Assembly: GCA_963422275.1 (NCBI GenBank)
Contig: OY729418.1
Span: forward strand, 4,278,001-4,342,000
Origin: G963422275 sp963422275
GTDB lineage: Bacteria; Pseudomonadota; Alphaproteobacteria; Rhodobacterales; Rhodobacteraceae
Direction of reading: 5' to 3'
DNA length: 64,000 nt
A program made the position numbers and the translations under genes. Shown here one piece after another: positions 38,675 to 48,096 of the stretch. Position 1 is the first letter of the stretch. The number at the start of each line of letters is the position of its first letter. A model generated the notes under the pieces. The model was given only the letters and a program-made list of their open reading frames with translations, did no database searches and had not been told where the DNA came from.

Positions 38675-39580
38675 GTGGCCCTGGCGCCGGGAGAACAGAA
38701 TTCCGACCTTCAGTTTCGCCGTCCGATCCGCAGGATACTTGTTGCTGCGGCGATTTTCCTGCTTGTTGGCCTGTTTCTGCTGTGGCGAATCGAGAACCAG
38801 AGAGTGGAACAGTTTCGCTACTACATCATCGATCTGCTAACCCCGTCAATCAAGATCGGCCTGGAGCCCGGCCAAGTCATAGTGAACACGATTGAAGCGA
38901 TGCAAGACCTTGCAACGGTTTACACGCGCAACGAAGAGTTGCAGAGGGAAATTGATGACCTGAAAGCTTGGAAGTTCAAGGCGCAATTGCTCGAAAGTCA
39001 GAATGCGCAATTCCGGAACCTTGCAAATGTCCAGACAAGTGCCACCCATTCCTTCATCATCTCAGAAATCCTTGTCGACAACAGTTCGCAGTTCGGCCAC
39101 TCGATACTGATTAATGTCGGATCGAGAAACGGCGTGAGAGACGGATGGCCAGCCATCGACAGTCTCGGCCTAGTGGGCAGAGTGTCTGGCGTGGGGCGCC
39201 AAAGCGCGCGCGTGATTCTCTTGACGGACACTAACAGCCGAATTCCGGTGAAGATTCAGCCATCAAGCGCCCGCGGCATTGCTTCAGGCGACGCATCCAC
39301 CTTCCCGATTCTTGACTTGCTGTCTAACGGGAGCAAGATTGAATCCGGGGACGCTGTGGTCACCTCTGGCGACGGAGGCATGTTTCCACCGGACATTCTG
39401 GTCGGGACCGTATCCAAACCTCCAAATCAGATTTTGAGAATCGTGCCTGCGGCGGATTTCCGCCACCTCTCGTACATAAAAGTCTTGAGAGTCACTCCGA
39501 TTGAGCAAATCGAGTCCGCGGGAGGGTTGGTTCTCAACACGGAATCGATCGACCAACTGGCAAGCGGGGATCTTCGGTAG
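38675..39580 (+). CDS. mreC: Rod shape-determining protein MreC
   Basis: A 301-residue bitopic protein: cytoplasmic basic start, one membrane segment at about 21-41 (ILVAAAIFLLVGLFLLW), a coiled coil at about 75-110 and a periplasmic beta domain containing the typical DxxNSRIPVKIQPSSARGI region. MreC links MreB with PBP2 and activates it. The GTG start at 38675 has GAGG about 10 bases upstream, and overlaps nothing; mreB ends 20 bases earlier. Confidence 0.93.
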   Translation: MALAPGEQNSDLQFRRPIRRILVAAAIFLLVGLFLLWRIENQRVEQFRYYIIDLLTPSIKIGLEPGQVIVNTIEAMQDLATVYTRNEELQREIDDLKAWKFKAQLLESQNAQFRNLANVQTSATHSFIISEILVDNSSQFGHSILINVGSRNGVRDGWPAIDSLGLVGRVSGVGRQSARVILLTDTNSRIPVKIQPSSARGIASGDASTFPILDLLSNGSKIESGDAVVTSGDGGMFPPDILVGTVSKPPNQILRIVPAADFRHLSYIKVLRVTPIEQIESAGGLVLNTESIDQLASGDLR

Positions 39581-39583
39581 GAC

Positions 39584-40117
39584 ATGAACAATTCCTTCGC
39601 GCTTTGGTCTTACCGGGCGGCCTTCACTTTCATCCTTGCCGCCATCTCGCTTGGCAATTTGCTTCCAATCGACATTCGACCGAGCCAGATACCAGCACCT
39701 GACATAGCTTTCTGCGCCATTGCAGCGTGGATGCTGCGCCGCTCAGACTACACTCCGGTAATCGTGATCACGGCAGTAACATTTCTGACCGAGATTGTCC
39801 TCTTTCACCCACTTGGCCTGTGGACCGCACTAGTACTTCTAGCCGCGGAATTTCTCAGGCGAAACGCCGAGCGAATCAGGTACCATTCATTCCTCACCGA
39901 ATGCGCGCACTTCGCCGTCTTGTACTTGGTAATGTCCATCGGTTACCATCTCGTTCTGGTCATCTCTTTTGCGCACCCGCCCGATTTCGGCGACGTCCTG
40001 CCCCAAGTGCTGATAACAGTTGCGCTTTACCCACTCGTTGTTCTGGCAACAGTCTACATTTTTCGCGTTCGAAAACCCTCGTCCACTGAAGTTGGAATCT
40101 TGAGGGCAGGATTCTGA
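39584..40117 (+). CDS. mreD: Rod shape-determining protein MreD
   Basis: A 177-residue inner-membrane protein with about five membrane segments, matching MreD in size and in the motif LPIDIRPSQIPAPDI near residues 28-42. It is part of the elongation complex with MreC, PBP2 and RodA. Its stop overlaps the ATG of the PBP2 gene (TGATG), so the two are translationally coupled. Confidence 0.9.
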   Translation: MNNSFALWSYRAAFTFILAAISLGNLLPIDIRPSQIPAPDIAFCAIAAWMLRRSDYTPVIVITAVTFLTEIVLFHPLGLWTALVLLAAEFLRRNAERIRYHSFLTECAHFAVLYLVMSIGYHLVLVISFAHPPDFGDVLPQVLITVALYPLVVLATVYIFRVRKPSSTEVGILRAGF

Positions 40118-42063
40118 TGCAGGCTTTTAGGCAGGAACTTTCCGAAGTTCGCGGCACTCTGACACGACGCAGCCTGATTGTCGGCGGGGTACAGTTCGCG
40201 ATCTTGGCCGCAATTGGAGGGCGTCTCGCCTACATTCAGGTCCTCGGCGAGGAAAAGTATCGCTACCTGGCAGATCAGAATCGTGTCAATTTTCGAATTC
40301 TCACTCCGACCCGGGGCATCATAACCGACAGGAACGGCGTGACCTTGGCCGGCAACGTACGGAACTTCCGCATTCTGCTCGTGCGTGAGGAAGCCAAGGA
40401 CGTGCGATCTGTACTCGAAAAAATAAGCATGATCATTCCGATGTCGGCAATCGAGATCGAGCACAAGCTGAAAAAAATAAACCGATTCCCGAAGTTCATT
40501 CCGATCGAGGTTGTCGGGAACGCGACATGGGAGCAGGTGGCGAGAATCTCCGTTAACGCACCGGCTCTCCCCGGAGTTAGCGCTGATATGGTGAACTCGC
40601 GAGTTTACCCGTTCAAAAACGATTTCGCGCATCTCATCGGCTATGTGGGCGCGGTCAGCGAAGAGGACAAGAAAGCCGAGAACAACGCCAATCCCCTTCT
40701 CGACCTTCCCGGGATTCAGATCGGGAAAACGGGCATTGAAAAGAGTTTGGAACCCATGCTTCGCGGAAATCCCGGCAGCCGCGAAATTGAAGTCAATGCC
40801 CAAGGCCGGATCATGCGAGAGCTTGGGCGGCAAAACGCGACACCCGGAATGGACGCACAATTAACCGTCGACCATGGACTGCAGAGTTACACGCATGCGC
40901 GAATGGGCAATCACGTGACAACAGCGGTTGTGATGGATGTTCGGAGCGGCAATCTTCTAGCCACTGCTTCCACTCCGAATTTTGACCCCAACAAATTCAG
41001 CAACGGTATTTCGCGCCGCGATTTCGACGATCTCTTGGACAACAAGTTCAAGCCGCTCATAAACAGGCCGTTTCATGGGGTCTATCCGCCCGGCTCAACC
41101 ATCAAGATGATAACCGCGCTTGCGGCGCTGGAGGACAATGTTGTCTCTCCGGAGACTGTGTTCACTTGCAACGGATCATTCAAGCTCGGCGGCCGGAAAT
41201 TCCATTGCTGGAATAAGAATGGACACGGGGACGTGGCAATGCACAAGGGCATTATGGAGTCTTGCGACGTCTATTTCTTCAATCTTTCCCAGTTGATCGG
41301 AATAGAGAAAATTTCCGCGATGGCGAACAGATTTGGCTTGGGAATCAAGCACGACCTGCCGATTCCGAACGTCAAGAGCGGACTGACGCCCACCAAGTCC
41401 TGGAAACGTCGCCAACGCAACGAGGCTTGGCATGTCGGCGACACAATCAACGCAGGCATCGGTCAAGGTTTCATGCTTGCCTCGACGTTGCAACTCGCAG
41501 TGATGACGGCAAGGATCGCGACCGGGAATCTTGTCTTTCCGAAACTTGTGATGTCCGCGAGCCAAAGAGCGGACATGGCCAGGAAACCATTGCGATTGGA
41601 TATTCCCGATGATTCCTTCAGTATAATTCGTGAGTCCATGTTCAGCGCTGTGAACGAAAGGAAAGGTACGGCATACCGAGCTCGCACCGTCGACGACGCT
41701 TTCAAGATCGCGGGAAAGACCGGAACGAGCCAAGTGCGCACCATTTCCAGCGAGGAGCGGAGTCGGGGCGTTGCTCAAAGCGAGGACTTGCAATGGGAGC
41801 AACGTGACCATGCCCTGTTCTGCGGCTATGGACCGTATTCCAATCCACGCTTTGCAGCGGCAGTCGTGGTCGAGCATGGCGGCAGCGGCGCGGCGGTCGC
41901 AGCACCGGTCGTACGGGATCTGCTTCTTCGAGTCCATTACGGAAAACTGCCTCCGATCGCATCCTACCCAACAGAACAGCGCGAGAGCATCCGTGACGAG
42001 CAAAGGAAGCTGCGTATTCAAGATAGCGACGACCAGCCACGCCCTGAAAGGGCTCGCGCATGA
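40117..42063 (+). CDS. mrdA: Penicillin-binding protein 2 (peptidoglycan transpeptidase)
   Basis: A 648-residue class B PBP that cross-links peptidoglycan during cell elongation. One membrane segment lies near residues 15-40 (SLIVGGVQFAILAAIGGRLAYIQV), then the pedestal domain (LTPTRGIITDRNG), and the transpeptidase domain with the active serine in YPPGSTIK, SCDVYF in the SxN position region, and AGKTGTSQVR for the KTG motif. Overlaps the next gene, rodA, by four bases. Complete and typical in length. Confidence 0.95.
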   Translation: MQAFRQELSEVRGTLTRRSLIVGGVQFAILAAIGGRLAYIQVLGEEKYRYLADQNRVNFRILTPTRGIITDRNGVTLAGNVRNFRILLVREEAKDVRSVLEKISMIIPMSAIEIEHKLKKINRFPKFIPIEVVGNATWEQVARISVNAPALPGVSADMVNSRVYPFKNDFAHLIGYVGAVSEEDKKAENNANPLLDLPGIQIGKTGIEKSLEPMLRGNPGSREIEVNAQGRIMRELGRQNATPGMDAQLTVDHGLQSYTHARMGNHVTTAVVMDVRSGNLLATASTPNFDPNKFSNGISRRDFDDLLDNKFKPLINRPFHGVYPPGSTIKMITALAALEDNVVSPETVFTCNGSFKLGGRKFHCWNKNGHGDVAMHKGIMESCDVYFFNLSQLIGIEKISAMANRFGLGIKHDLPIPNVKSGLTPTKSWKRRQRNEAWHVGDTINAGIGQGFMLASTLQLAVMTARIATGNLVFPKLVMSASQRADMARKPLRLDIPDDSFSIIRESMFSAVNERKGTAYRARTVDDAFKIAGKTGTSQVRTISSEERSRGVAQSEDLQWEQRDHALFCGYGPYSNPRFAAAVVVEHGGSGAAVAAPVVRDLLLRVHYGKLPPIASYPTEQRESIRDEQRKLRIQDSDDQPRPERARA

Positions 42064-43199
42064 CGCAGATTGATATCGCTCCCACGCCAACCCCAAGTGG
42101 CTTGCGAAAGCTGCTACATGTGAACTGGACGATCATCGTACTAATTTGCGGAACGGCAAGCATCGGGTTCGTGGCTCTCTATTCTGCCGCCGGGGGTTCG
42201 GTGAGTCCTTGGGCGAGTTCGCAATTAACGAAATTCTTCGTCGGGCTTGCGTTAATGTTCTTCATCGCCTTCACGCCAACAAGAATGGTGAAGGGAGCGG
42301 CAGTACCGCTCTACATCATCACGACCTTGCTGCTAGTTCTCACAGCGTTCTTCGGGAAAACCAACATGGGGGCAACACGCTGGCTGGACATTCGACTGTT
42401 TCAGCTTCAGCCTTCCGAACTAGTCAAGATCTCTCTCGTGTTGATTCTCGCCGCGTATTACGACAGCCTTGACATCCGAAACAGGTCTCGTCCGTTTTGG
42501 GTTGCCATTCCCCTGATCTTGATCGCGCTTCCGGTCATGCTGGTGTTCCGTCAACCCGATCTGGGAACCTCCGTGCTTATAGCGATGACCGGATCTGTGG
42601 TCATGTTCGTCGCGGGCGTCAGCTGGATATATTTCCTTGTTGCGACATTCTGTGTCTTCCTTACTGTAGGTGCCGTTTTTCTAAGCAAAGGAACAACATG
42701 GCAACTTCTTAAGAACTATCAATTCGATCGCATTGAAATTTTCTTTGATCCTGAGCGTGACCCTCTTGGAGCTGGATATCACATAATCCAATCGAAAATA
42801 GCCTTGGGTTCGGGCGGATTAACCGGACGAGGATTTCTCAACGGAACTCAAGTGCAGCTAGACTTTCTGCCAGAACGCCATACTGACTTCATATTCACCG
42901 TATTGGGTGAGGAGCTCGGACTGGTCTGGGGGGTGGCACTCCTTGCATTTTACGGATTGATAGTCGCCTATTGCCTGATGATCGCAATCCAGTTGAAGAA
43001 TCGTTTCTGCTCCCTTCTGGTAATCGGTCTCTCGGCTTCGTTCTTTCTTTACTGCTCCCTCAATCTGGCCATGGTCACTGGCTTGGCTCCGGTCGTTGGA
43101 GTTCCCTTGCCGCTCGTCTCCTACGGCGGCTCATCAATGATCGTGCTCCTGATATCCTTTGGCCTGATCCAAAGTGCCTTCATCCACAGAAAAAGCTGA
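42060..43199 (+). CDS. rodA: Rod shape-determining protein RodA (peptidoglycan glycosyltransferase)
   Basis: A 379-residue SEDS-family membrane protein with about ten membrane segments, which polymerises glycan strands with PBP2. Family motifs include QPDLGTSVLIAM, the periplasmic region GAGYHIIQSKIALGSGGLTGRGFLNGTQ in family order, LPERHTDFIFTVLGEELG and, near the end, PVVGVPLPLVSYGGSSM. Starts on the overlap with the PBP2 stop (ATGA). Confidence 0.96.
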   Translation: MTQIDIAPTPTPSGLRKLLHVNWTIIVLICGTASIGFVALYSAAGGSVSPWASSQLTKFFVGLALMFFIAFTPTRMVKGAAVPLYIITTLLLVLTAFFGKTNMGATRWLDIRLFQLQPSELVKISLVLILAAYYDSLDIRNRSRPFWVAIPLILIALPVMLVFRQPDLGTSVLIAMTGSVVMFVAGVSWIYFLVATFCVFLTVGAVFLSKGTTWQLLKNYQFDRIEIFFDPERDPLGAGYHIIQSKIALGSGGLTGRGFLNGTQVQLDFLPERHTDFIFTVLGEELGLVWGVALLAFYGLIVAYCLMIAIQLKNRFCSLLVIGLSASFFLYCSLNLAMVTGLAPVVGVPLPLVSYGGSSMIVLLISFGLIQSAFIHRKS

Positions 43200-43207
43200 C
43201 GTCGGGA

Positions 43208-44146
43208 ATGAGAGACAGAATTCTCTTTTCCTCAGACCCGTCGCTGCATGAAGCATGGCTTCCCGCTCTTCGCTCCGCATTCAAGGAAAAAGGAGTTTCC
43301 GGCGAGGTGACGGCAATGGTCGGAGACCCAGCCACAGTTCGCTATATCGTCCACTCGCCGCACAGCGAACTCACGGATTTCTCGCGGTTCCAAGGCTTGC
43401 GGGCGGTGCAAAGTCTCTGGGCAGGTGTGGAGGAAATCGTCGGCAACGAAACGATCACTGTTCCTCTGGCCCGCATGGTCGATCCTGGAATAATAGAGGG
43501 AATGCGAGAATGGGTCGCCGCACAAGTACTTCGACATCATCTCGGCCTAGACCCTCACATTGCAAACAGGTCGGGTGAGTGGTTGCACCATCTTTGCCCA
43601 CCCCTCGCACGATCGAGAAACGTCTTGGTGCTGGGTCTCGGCGAGCTTGGGCGCGTATGCGCGGCCACTTTGTCGGATCTTGGATTCCGCGTGTATGGCT
43701 GGAGCAGAACGCCAAAGAATCTGGACGGAATTGAATGCGGATCCGGTCCTGCGGACCTAATGAATCAAGCGGCAATCGCCAACATCCTTGTTCTGCTCCT
43801 CCCACGCACCGCAGAGACTGAAAACATCCTGAACAAAGATCTTCTATTCCAACTGCGCAAAGGCGCCGTGGTAATCAATGCGGGGCGCGGTCAGTTAATC
43901 GACGACGAGGCACTTATCGAAGCACTCGACGGCGGGCACATTGCGCATGCGACACTCGATGTTTTCCGTGAGGAACCGCTCCCTCGGAGCCACATTTTTT
44001 GGCGACATCCTAGAGTTACCGTTTCGCCGCATATAGCGTCTGAATCCCGACCTGAAACGGTCTCACTCGCCGTTGCCGAGAACATTCGCCGTGATCAGGC
44101 CGGGCAGTCTCTGCTGCACCTCGTAGATCGCGAACGGGGATACTGA
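43208..44146 (+). CDS. D-isomer-specific 2-hydroxyacid dehydrogenase (GhrA-like)
   Basis: A 312-residue NAD(P)-dependent reductase of the glyoxylate/hydroxypyruvate reductase type. Nucleotide motif VLGLGELG near 140; catalytic residues are in NAGRGQLID (Arg), LDVFREEPLP (Glu) and VSPHIAS (His). The ATG at 43208, eight bases after the rodA stop, gives the normal N-terminus although the frame is open inside rodA. It is carried by the rodA transcript, but a role in wall synthesis is not implied. Confidence 0.88.
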   Translation: MRDRILFSSDPSLHEAWLPALRSAFKEKGVSGEVTAMVGDPATVRYIVHSPHSELTDFSRFQGLRAVQSLWAGVEEIVGNETITVPLARMVDPGIIEGMREWVAAQVLRHHLGLDPHIANRSGEWLHHLCPPLARSRNVLVLGLGELGRVCAATLSDLGFRVYGWSRTPKNLDGIECGSGPADLMNQAAIANILVLLLPRTAETENILNKDLLFQLRKGAVVINAGRGQLIDDEALIEALDGGHIAHATLDVFREEPLPRSHIFWRHPRVTVSPHIASESRPETVSLAVAENIRRDQAGQSLLHLVDRERGY

Positions 44147-44240
44147 ACTGCAATCCTGCCGAACGTAGCGAACGGAACTGTTTCCTCCTCCATGGCATTC
44201 GACCTGGGAGGCGTCGCATGCGTTCTTGACCCGATGTTTC

Positions 44241-44394
44241 GAGATCAATGATCTCCCGGTTCTCGCAGCCCGGAGAACCCTTCAAGCAGTCGAAACTGGC
44301 GAGAATCGCCATGGAAAAGAGATTGCGTGCTTCATTAATGTAGGGTAACAATGATCCCCGTGACTAGGCTCCGGTCGCGTTTCATCTTTCGGAG
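44241..44394 (+). ncRNA. Structured 5' leader of nhaA, candidate cation riboswitch
   Basis: Five consecutive stem-loops precede nhaA: GAGAT/ATCTC (44241-44255), GGTTCTC/GAGAACC (44258-44279), GGCGA/TCGCC (44298-44310), GGG/CCC (44343-44358) and CTCCG/CGGAG (44369-44394). The 3' arm of the last covers the GGAGG ribosome site at 44391-44395, so the fold could block translation. Structured RNAs called nhaA-I and nhaA-II, reported as lithium/sodium-sensing riboswitches, occur upstream of nhaA in proteobacteria. Membership of those classes is not shown here. Confidence 0.5.
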
Positions 44395-44403
44395 GTGGCA
44401 CAC

Positions 44404-45663
44404 ATGTACCGCGCCTGGCAGTTTATCTCGAACTACTCGTTGCTTTTGATTTCGGGATCTGTGTTGGCACTGGCATGGGCGAACTTCGCTTCAGACGAAT
44501 ACCATGCTTTCGTGGATTTCGTGTTGATCAAGGAAAGCATTATCGGCCACCTCCACGTGGATGCAGCTGGCCATGCACATCGAACGCTCACGTTCCACTA
44601 CCTTGTAAACGACGTGCTCATGGCCTTCTTCTTCGCGGTCGCGGCAAAGGAGGTATGGGAGGCGGTTGCCTTGGAGGGCGGTGCACTTCGCGGCCGCAAG
44701 GCCTTTACGCCGTTGCTGGCTACCGTAGGCGGCATGGTGGGTCCGGTTGCAGTATACTTGGGAATCGCACTGGTGTTCGGGTCCGAGACCTATTCCGCCG
44801 TGGCTAACGGATGGGCGATACCCACCGCCACCGACATCGCGTTTTCCTATCTGATTGGCAGAATCGTGTTCGGCGCTGGCCACCCTGCCGTACGGTTTCT
44901 CCTGCTTCTGGCAATCGCCGACGACGCTGCTGGGTTGCTCATTCTTGCGGTATTCTACCCGTCGGGCGAATTGGTCCCAGAATGGTTGCTCCTTACGCTC
45001 GGCGCGTCGACCGGCGTCTACTTCATGTTCAATTGGCTTCCGAAGCGTCTTGACAAACGTAACAGCGAGTTTCGCCATTTCAGGCGAGTCCGGCGGGTTT
45101 TCTCGTACTGGCCATACGCAATTGGCGGCGCCCTTTGCTGGTACGGATTCCAAGAATCGGGATTGCACCCCGCTCTCGGATTGATCCCGATTGTCCCTGC
45201 AATTCCGCATGCAGACCGGGACCGAGGCATTTTTGCGGATCACGAAAGGCACTTGGAAGACTTTCTCAACAAGATCGAGCATATCCTGAAGAGCCCAGTC
45301 GAGTTCATCCTGTTTCTTTTCGGCTTGGTGAACGCAGGCGTGAAGTTCTCTGCAATCGGAATCCCGACGATGCTCGTGCTGCTAGGCTTGGTGGTCGGTA
45401 AGCCAGCGGGGATCTTTCTTTTCGGCTGGTTCGGCGCCGTTCCGTTGAAATTGGGAATTCCGGCTGGAATGAAAGTCACTGACATTCTCGTCATTGGATT
45501 CGTTGCAGCAATCGGGTTTACAGTAGCGCTGTTCATTGCAACGGTAGCATTCGATGCAGGCCCGGTTCAGGATGCAGCCAAGATGGGAGCACTCTTGAGC
45601 ATTGGAGCTGCAGCGATTTCCATTTTTGTTGGAAAACTTTTCCGAACTCAGAAACAGCCGTGA
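44404..45663 (+). CDS. nhaA: Na+/H+ antiporter NhaA
   Basis: A 419-residue inner-membrane antiporter that exports Na+ or Li+ in exchange for protons. About 12 membrane segments; the ion-binding aspartate pair is in LAIADDAAGLLILAVFY and the discontinuous-helix segment is PTATDIAFSYLIG. ATG 44404 with GGAGGT at 44391-44396 is preferred; a GTG at 44395 lies inside the ribosome site. The loop HADRDRGIFADHERHLEDFLNKIEHI is a common insertion. Stands alone with a structured leader. Confidence 0.93.
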   Translation: MYRAWQFISNYSLLLISGSVLALAWANFASDEYHAFVDFVLIKESIIGHLHVDAAGHAHRTLTFHYLVNDVLMAFFFAVAAKEVWEAVALEGGALRGRKAFTPLLATVGGMVGPVAVYLGIALVFGSETYSAVANGWAIPTATDIAFSYLIGRIVFGAGHPAVRFLLLLAIADDAAGLLILAVFYPSGELVPEWLLLTLGASTGVYFMFNWLPKRLDKRNSEFRHFRRVRRVFSYWPYAIGGALCWYGFQESGLHPALGLIPIVPAIPHADRDRGIFADHERHLEDFLNKIEHILKSPVEFILFLFGLVNAGVKFSAIGIPTMLVLLGLVVGKPAGIFLFGWFGAVPLKLGIPAGMKVTDILVIGFVAAIGFTVALFIATVAFDAGPVQDAAKMGALLSIGAAAISIFVGKLFRTQKQP

Positions 45664-45826
45664 GTCGAGCCATCTGACCATTCTGTCATTGGACATGAGG
45701 CGACGCATTCCTTTCGACTGGCAAACGTGGCCAATCGAACCGCAATCGCTTTACCATCCAATCATCCGACGACAGGACATTTCAGCGATCGCGCTTCTTG
45801 CTTTTTCACCCGGATTCGAAGTTTCG

Positions 45827-45856
45827 TTGACACATGGAAAGTTGCCTCGATATGAA
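45827..45856 (+). promoter_or_regulatory. Candidate sigma70-type promoter of the hisC-like gene
   Basis: TTGACA (45827-45832), 18-base spacer, TATGAA (45851-45856), about 47 bases before ATG 45903. It overlaps an alternative upstream start at 45834, which argues for the downstream start. Confidence 0.5.
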
Positions 45857-45902
45857 GCGGCAATCCGGTGTGCTGTCGGATATTGTTAATTCAGGGATTT
45901 CC

Positions 45903-47015
45903 ATGCCTAGATTCACAGATCTTGTTGCCGTTTTGTCCGCTTCGGTTCCATTTGTTGGACCGGAGGCACAGGAGCGTGCCCGCAAAAGAACTTTCAAGGC
46001 TCGAATTGGTGCCAACGAGAGCGTGTTCGGGCCCTCACCAAAGGCATTGCGGGCAATGAAGGAGGCCACCGAGGAGGTTTGGCAGTATGGCGATCCCGAA
46101 AATCACGACCTTCTTCGGGCCTTGGCCAGCCACTACGGTATCAAGTCGGAAAACATCGTTGTCGGCGAAGGCATCGACGGATTGCTCGGCTACTTGGTGC
46201 GCATGCTCGTTAAGCCAAGAGTAAGCGTGGTGACTTCTCGCGGTGCATACCCAACGTTCAGTTACCATGTGGCCGGATACGGAGGCACGCTTGTCACCGT
46301 CCCATACACGGAGGATCACGAAAATCCACATGCACTTGTCGCTATGGCCAGGAAGGTGAATGCATCGCTTGTCTATCTTGCGAATCCGGACAATCCAATG
46401 GGCACATGGAATTCCTTCGAGACCGTCGCCGACGCAGTGCGATGTCTCCCGCACGATTGCCTTCTTGTGCTGGACGAGGCCTACATCGATTGTGCACCTC
46501 CCGGGACAGCGATGGAAATCGATGTCAAAAACCGAAGCGTCATCAGAATGAGAACTTTTTCGAAGGCTTACGGAATGGCTGGCGCCAGAGTCGGATACGC
46601 GATCGGGCACGAGGAGTTGATGAATGCCTTCAACAAGGTTCGCAATCACTTCGGAATGTGCAGAATCTCTCAGGCCGGTGCCTTGGCTGCCTTGCGAGAC
46701 AGGGAATACCTGTCAGAAGCTGTCGGGAAAATAGCTGCTGCACGCAAAGGTATTTCGGACATTGCCCGAGGGTGCGGGTTGGAACCCGTGCCATCGGCGG
46801 CCAATTTCGTTGCTATCGACTGTGGGGCTGACGGCGCATTCGCAAAGCGTGTTCTGGAAGGCCTGATCGAGAGAGACATCTTCGTGCGGATGCCATTTGT
46901 GTCCCCGCAGAATCGTTGCATCCGAATTTCTGCGGGAACCGACGCTGACCTCGAGCTTTTCAAGTCGGCGTTGCCGCAAGCACTCGAAGCGGCGCGACTT
47001 CAGGTTGCAGGTTAG
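45903..47015 (+). CDS. PLP-dependent aminotransferase, HisC-like
   Basis: A 370-residue class I/II aminotransferase of the histidinol-phosphate aminotransferase family. RIGANESVFGPSPKA, YLANPDNPMGTW, LDEAYIDCAP and the PLP lysine in RTFSKAYGMAGARVGYA are visible, as is the substrate-binding Arg region RCIRISAGTDADLELF. It may serve histidine or aromatic amino-acid synthesis; a few members act on other substrates. ATG 45903 is chosen because a promoter lies over the longer 5' extension. Confidence 0.88.
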   Translation: MPRFTDLVAVLSASVPFVGPEAQERARKRTFKARIGANESVFGPSPKALRAMKEATEEVWQYGDPENHDLLRALASHYGIKSENIVVGEGIDGLLGYLVRMLVKPRVSVVTSRGAYPTFSYHVAGYGGTLVTVPYTEDHENPHALVAMARKVNASLVYLANPDNPMGTWNSFETVADAVRCLPHDCLLVLDEAYIDCAPPGTAMEIDVKNRSVIRMRTFSKAYGMAGARVGYAIGHEELMNAFNKVRNHFGMCRISQAGALAALRDREYLSEAVGKIAAARKGISDIARGCGLEPVPSAANFVAIDCGADGAFAKRVLEGLIERDIFVRMPFVSPQNRCIRISAGTDADLELFKSALPQALEAARLQVAG

Positions 47016-47246
47016 GTTTTGAAAACTGAATTTTTGCTGCTGGCCCGGTGCGCGCGACATCCTCAGCCCCCGGCCCAAATGCAGCGCTGTCCCAAACGCT
47101 GAAGCTCAGTTTGCGACTGAACGCGATTTCTCCAAGACCGAAGACACAGCACAAGAGCAGCCGCCAATGTTAGTCTCGCTTGCTTTGCTGAGCAGGGCGT
47201 CGTCGTTCCAGCCGAAACGCTTCAGCCTGCCCTGCCTCGCATCTAG

Positions 47247-48093
47247 GTCGTGTACTCATAAAGTGAAAAGGGATTTTCTTTTCGGCGCTGATGTGATTCA
47301 AGCTTCCAGACAGCGGGAGATTGAGGATGCAGGGACGGCACGATCTGACGGATGCGGAATGGGCGATCATCTCGCCGTTGTTGCCTGACAAGCCGCGGGG
47401 CGTGCCACGGGTGGACGACCGGCGGGCGATCAGCGGGATCTTTCACATCCTGCGCACCGGCACGCCGTGGCGCGACCTTCCGGAACACTACGGGCCATAT
47501 ACGACAGTATGCAACCGCTACAACCGCTGGGCCAGGCAAGGAGTGCGGGAGCGCCTGTTCGGGGCGCTGGCGACGCGCTCGCCGGGATCTCTTCATCTCC
47601 TGGACTCCTCGGTGGTGCGCGCCCACCAGCACGCCGCGGGCGGAAAAAAGGGGGTCCGGATCACGCCATCGGACGCTCGAGAGGCGGGCTGAGCAGCAAA
47701 ATCCACGTCGTCGTCGACGGCCTTGGCCTGCCGCGCCGCTTCGTGATCACCCCGGGCCAAGCCTCCGACAAGGCTGCCGTGCCGGCCCTCCTTGACGGCC
47801 TTGAGCCGGCCCGGGACACCGTCGCCGACCGCGGCTATGACGCCCGCGCCATCCTCAAGCGCATTGCCGACCATGGCTCTTGCCCCCACATCCCGACCCA
47901 ACGGGATCGCCGGGAGCAGCGCTCGGTATCCCATGACCTCTACCGCCAACGCAATCTCGTCGAACGCTTCTTCAACAAGCTCAAACACTTCCGAGGCATC
48001 GCGACCCGCTATCACAAGCTTGCAAGAAACTTCCTCGCCGCAATCGCCCTCGCCTGCATCCGCATCTGGATCAAAACTAATGAGTACACGACC
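47247..48093 (+). mobile_element. IS427-type (IS5 family) insertion sequence
   Basis: About 847 bp with inverted ends GGTCGTGTACTCAT and its complement ATGAGTACACGACC, flanked on both sides by TA (47245-47246 and 48094-48095), the target duplication of the IS427 group. It carries two overlapping transposase frames joined by a probable -1 frameshift. The ends and frames look intact, so recent activity is plausible. Confidence 0.88.
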
Positions 48094-48096
48094 TAG
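47327..48096 (+). CDS. IS427-type transposase made by programmed -1 frameshift (orfA+orfB)
   Basis: The first frame (ATG 47327, MQGRHDLTDAEW) runs to 47692 and contains the DUF4096-like N-terminal part and the first catalytic Asp (LLDSSVVRAHQHAAG). The second frame continues to 48096 with KIHVVVDGLGLPRR, the second Asp (VADRGYDA) and the final Glu (RNLVERFFNKLKHFRG). At 47644-47650 the zero frame reads A AAA AAG, the classic slippery heptamer, which takes ribosomes from frame A to frame B. Neither half alone has a full DDE triad. Confidence 0.87.
47644..47650 (+). promoter_or_regulatory. A_AAA_AAG ribosomal frameshift site
   Basis: The heptamer sits in the correct zero frame of orfA; a G-run follows directly. 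It fits -1 frameshifting as known for IS elements of the IS427 and IS3 families. Confidence 0.8.
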
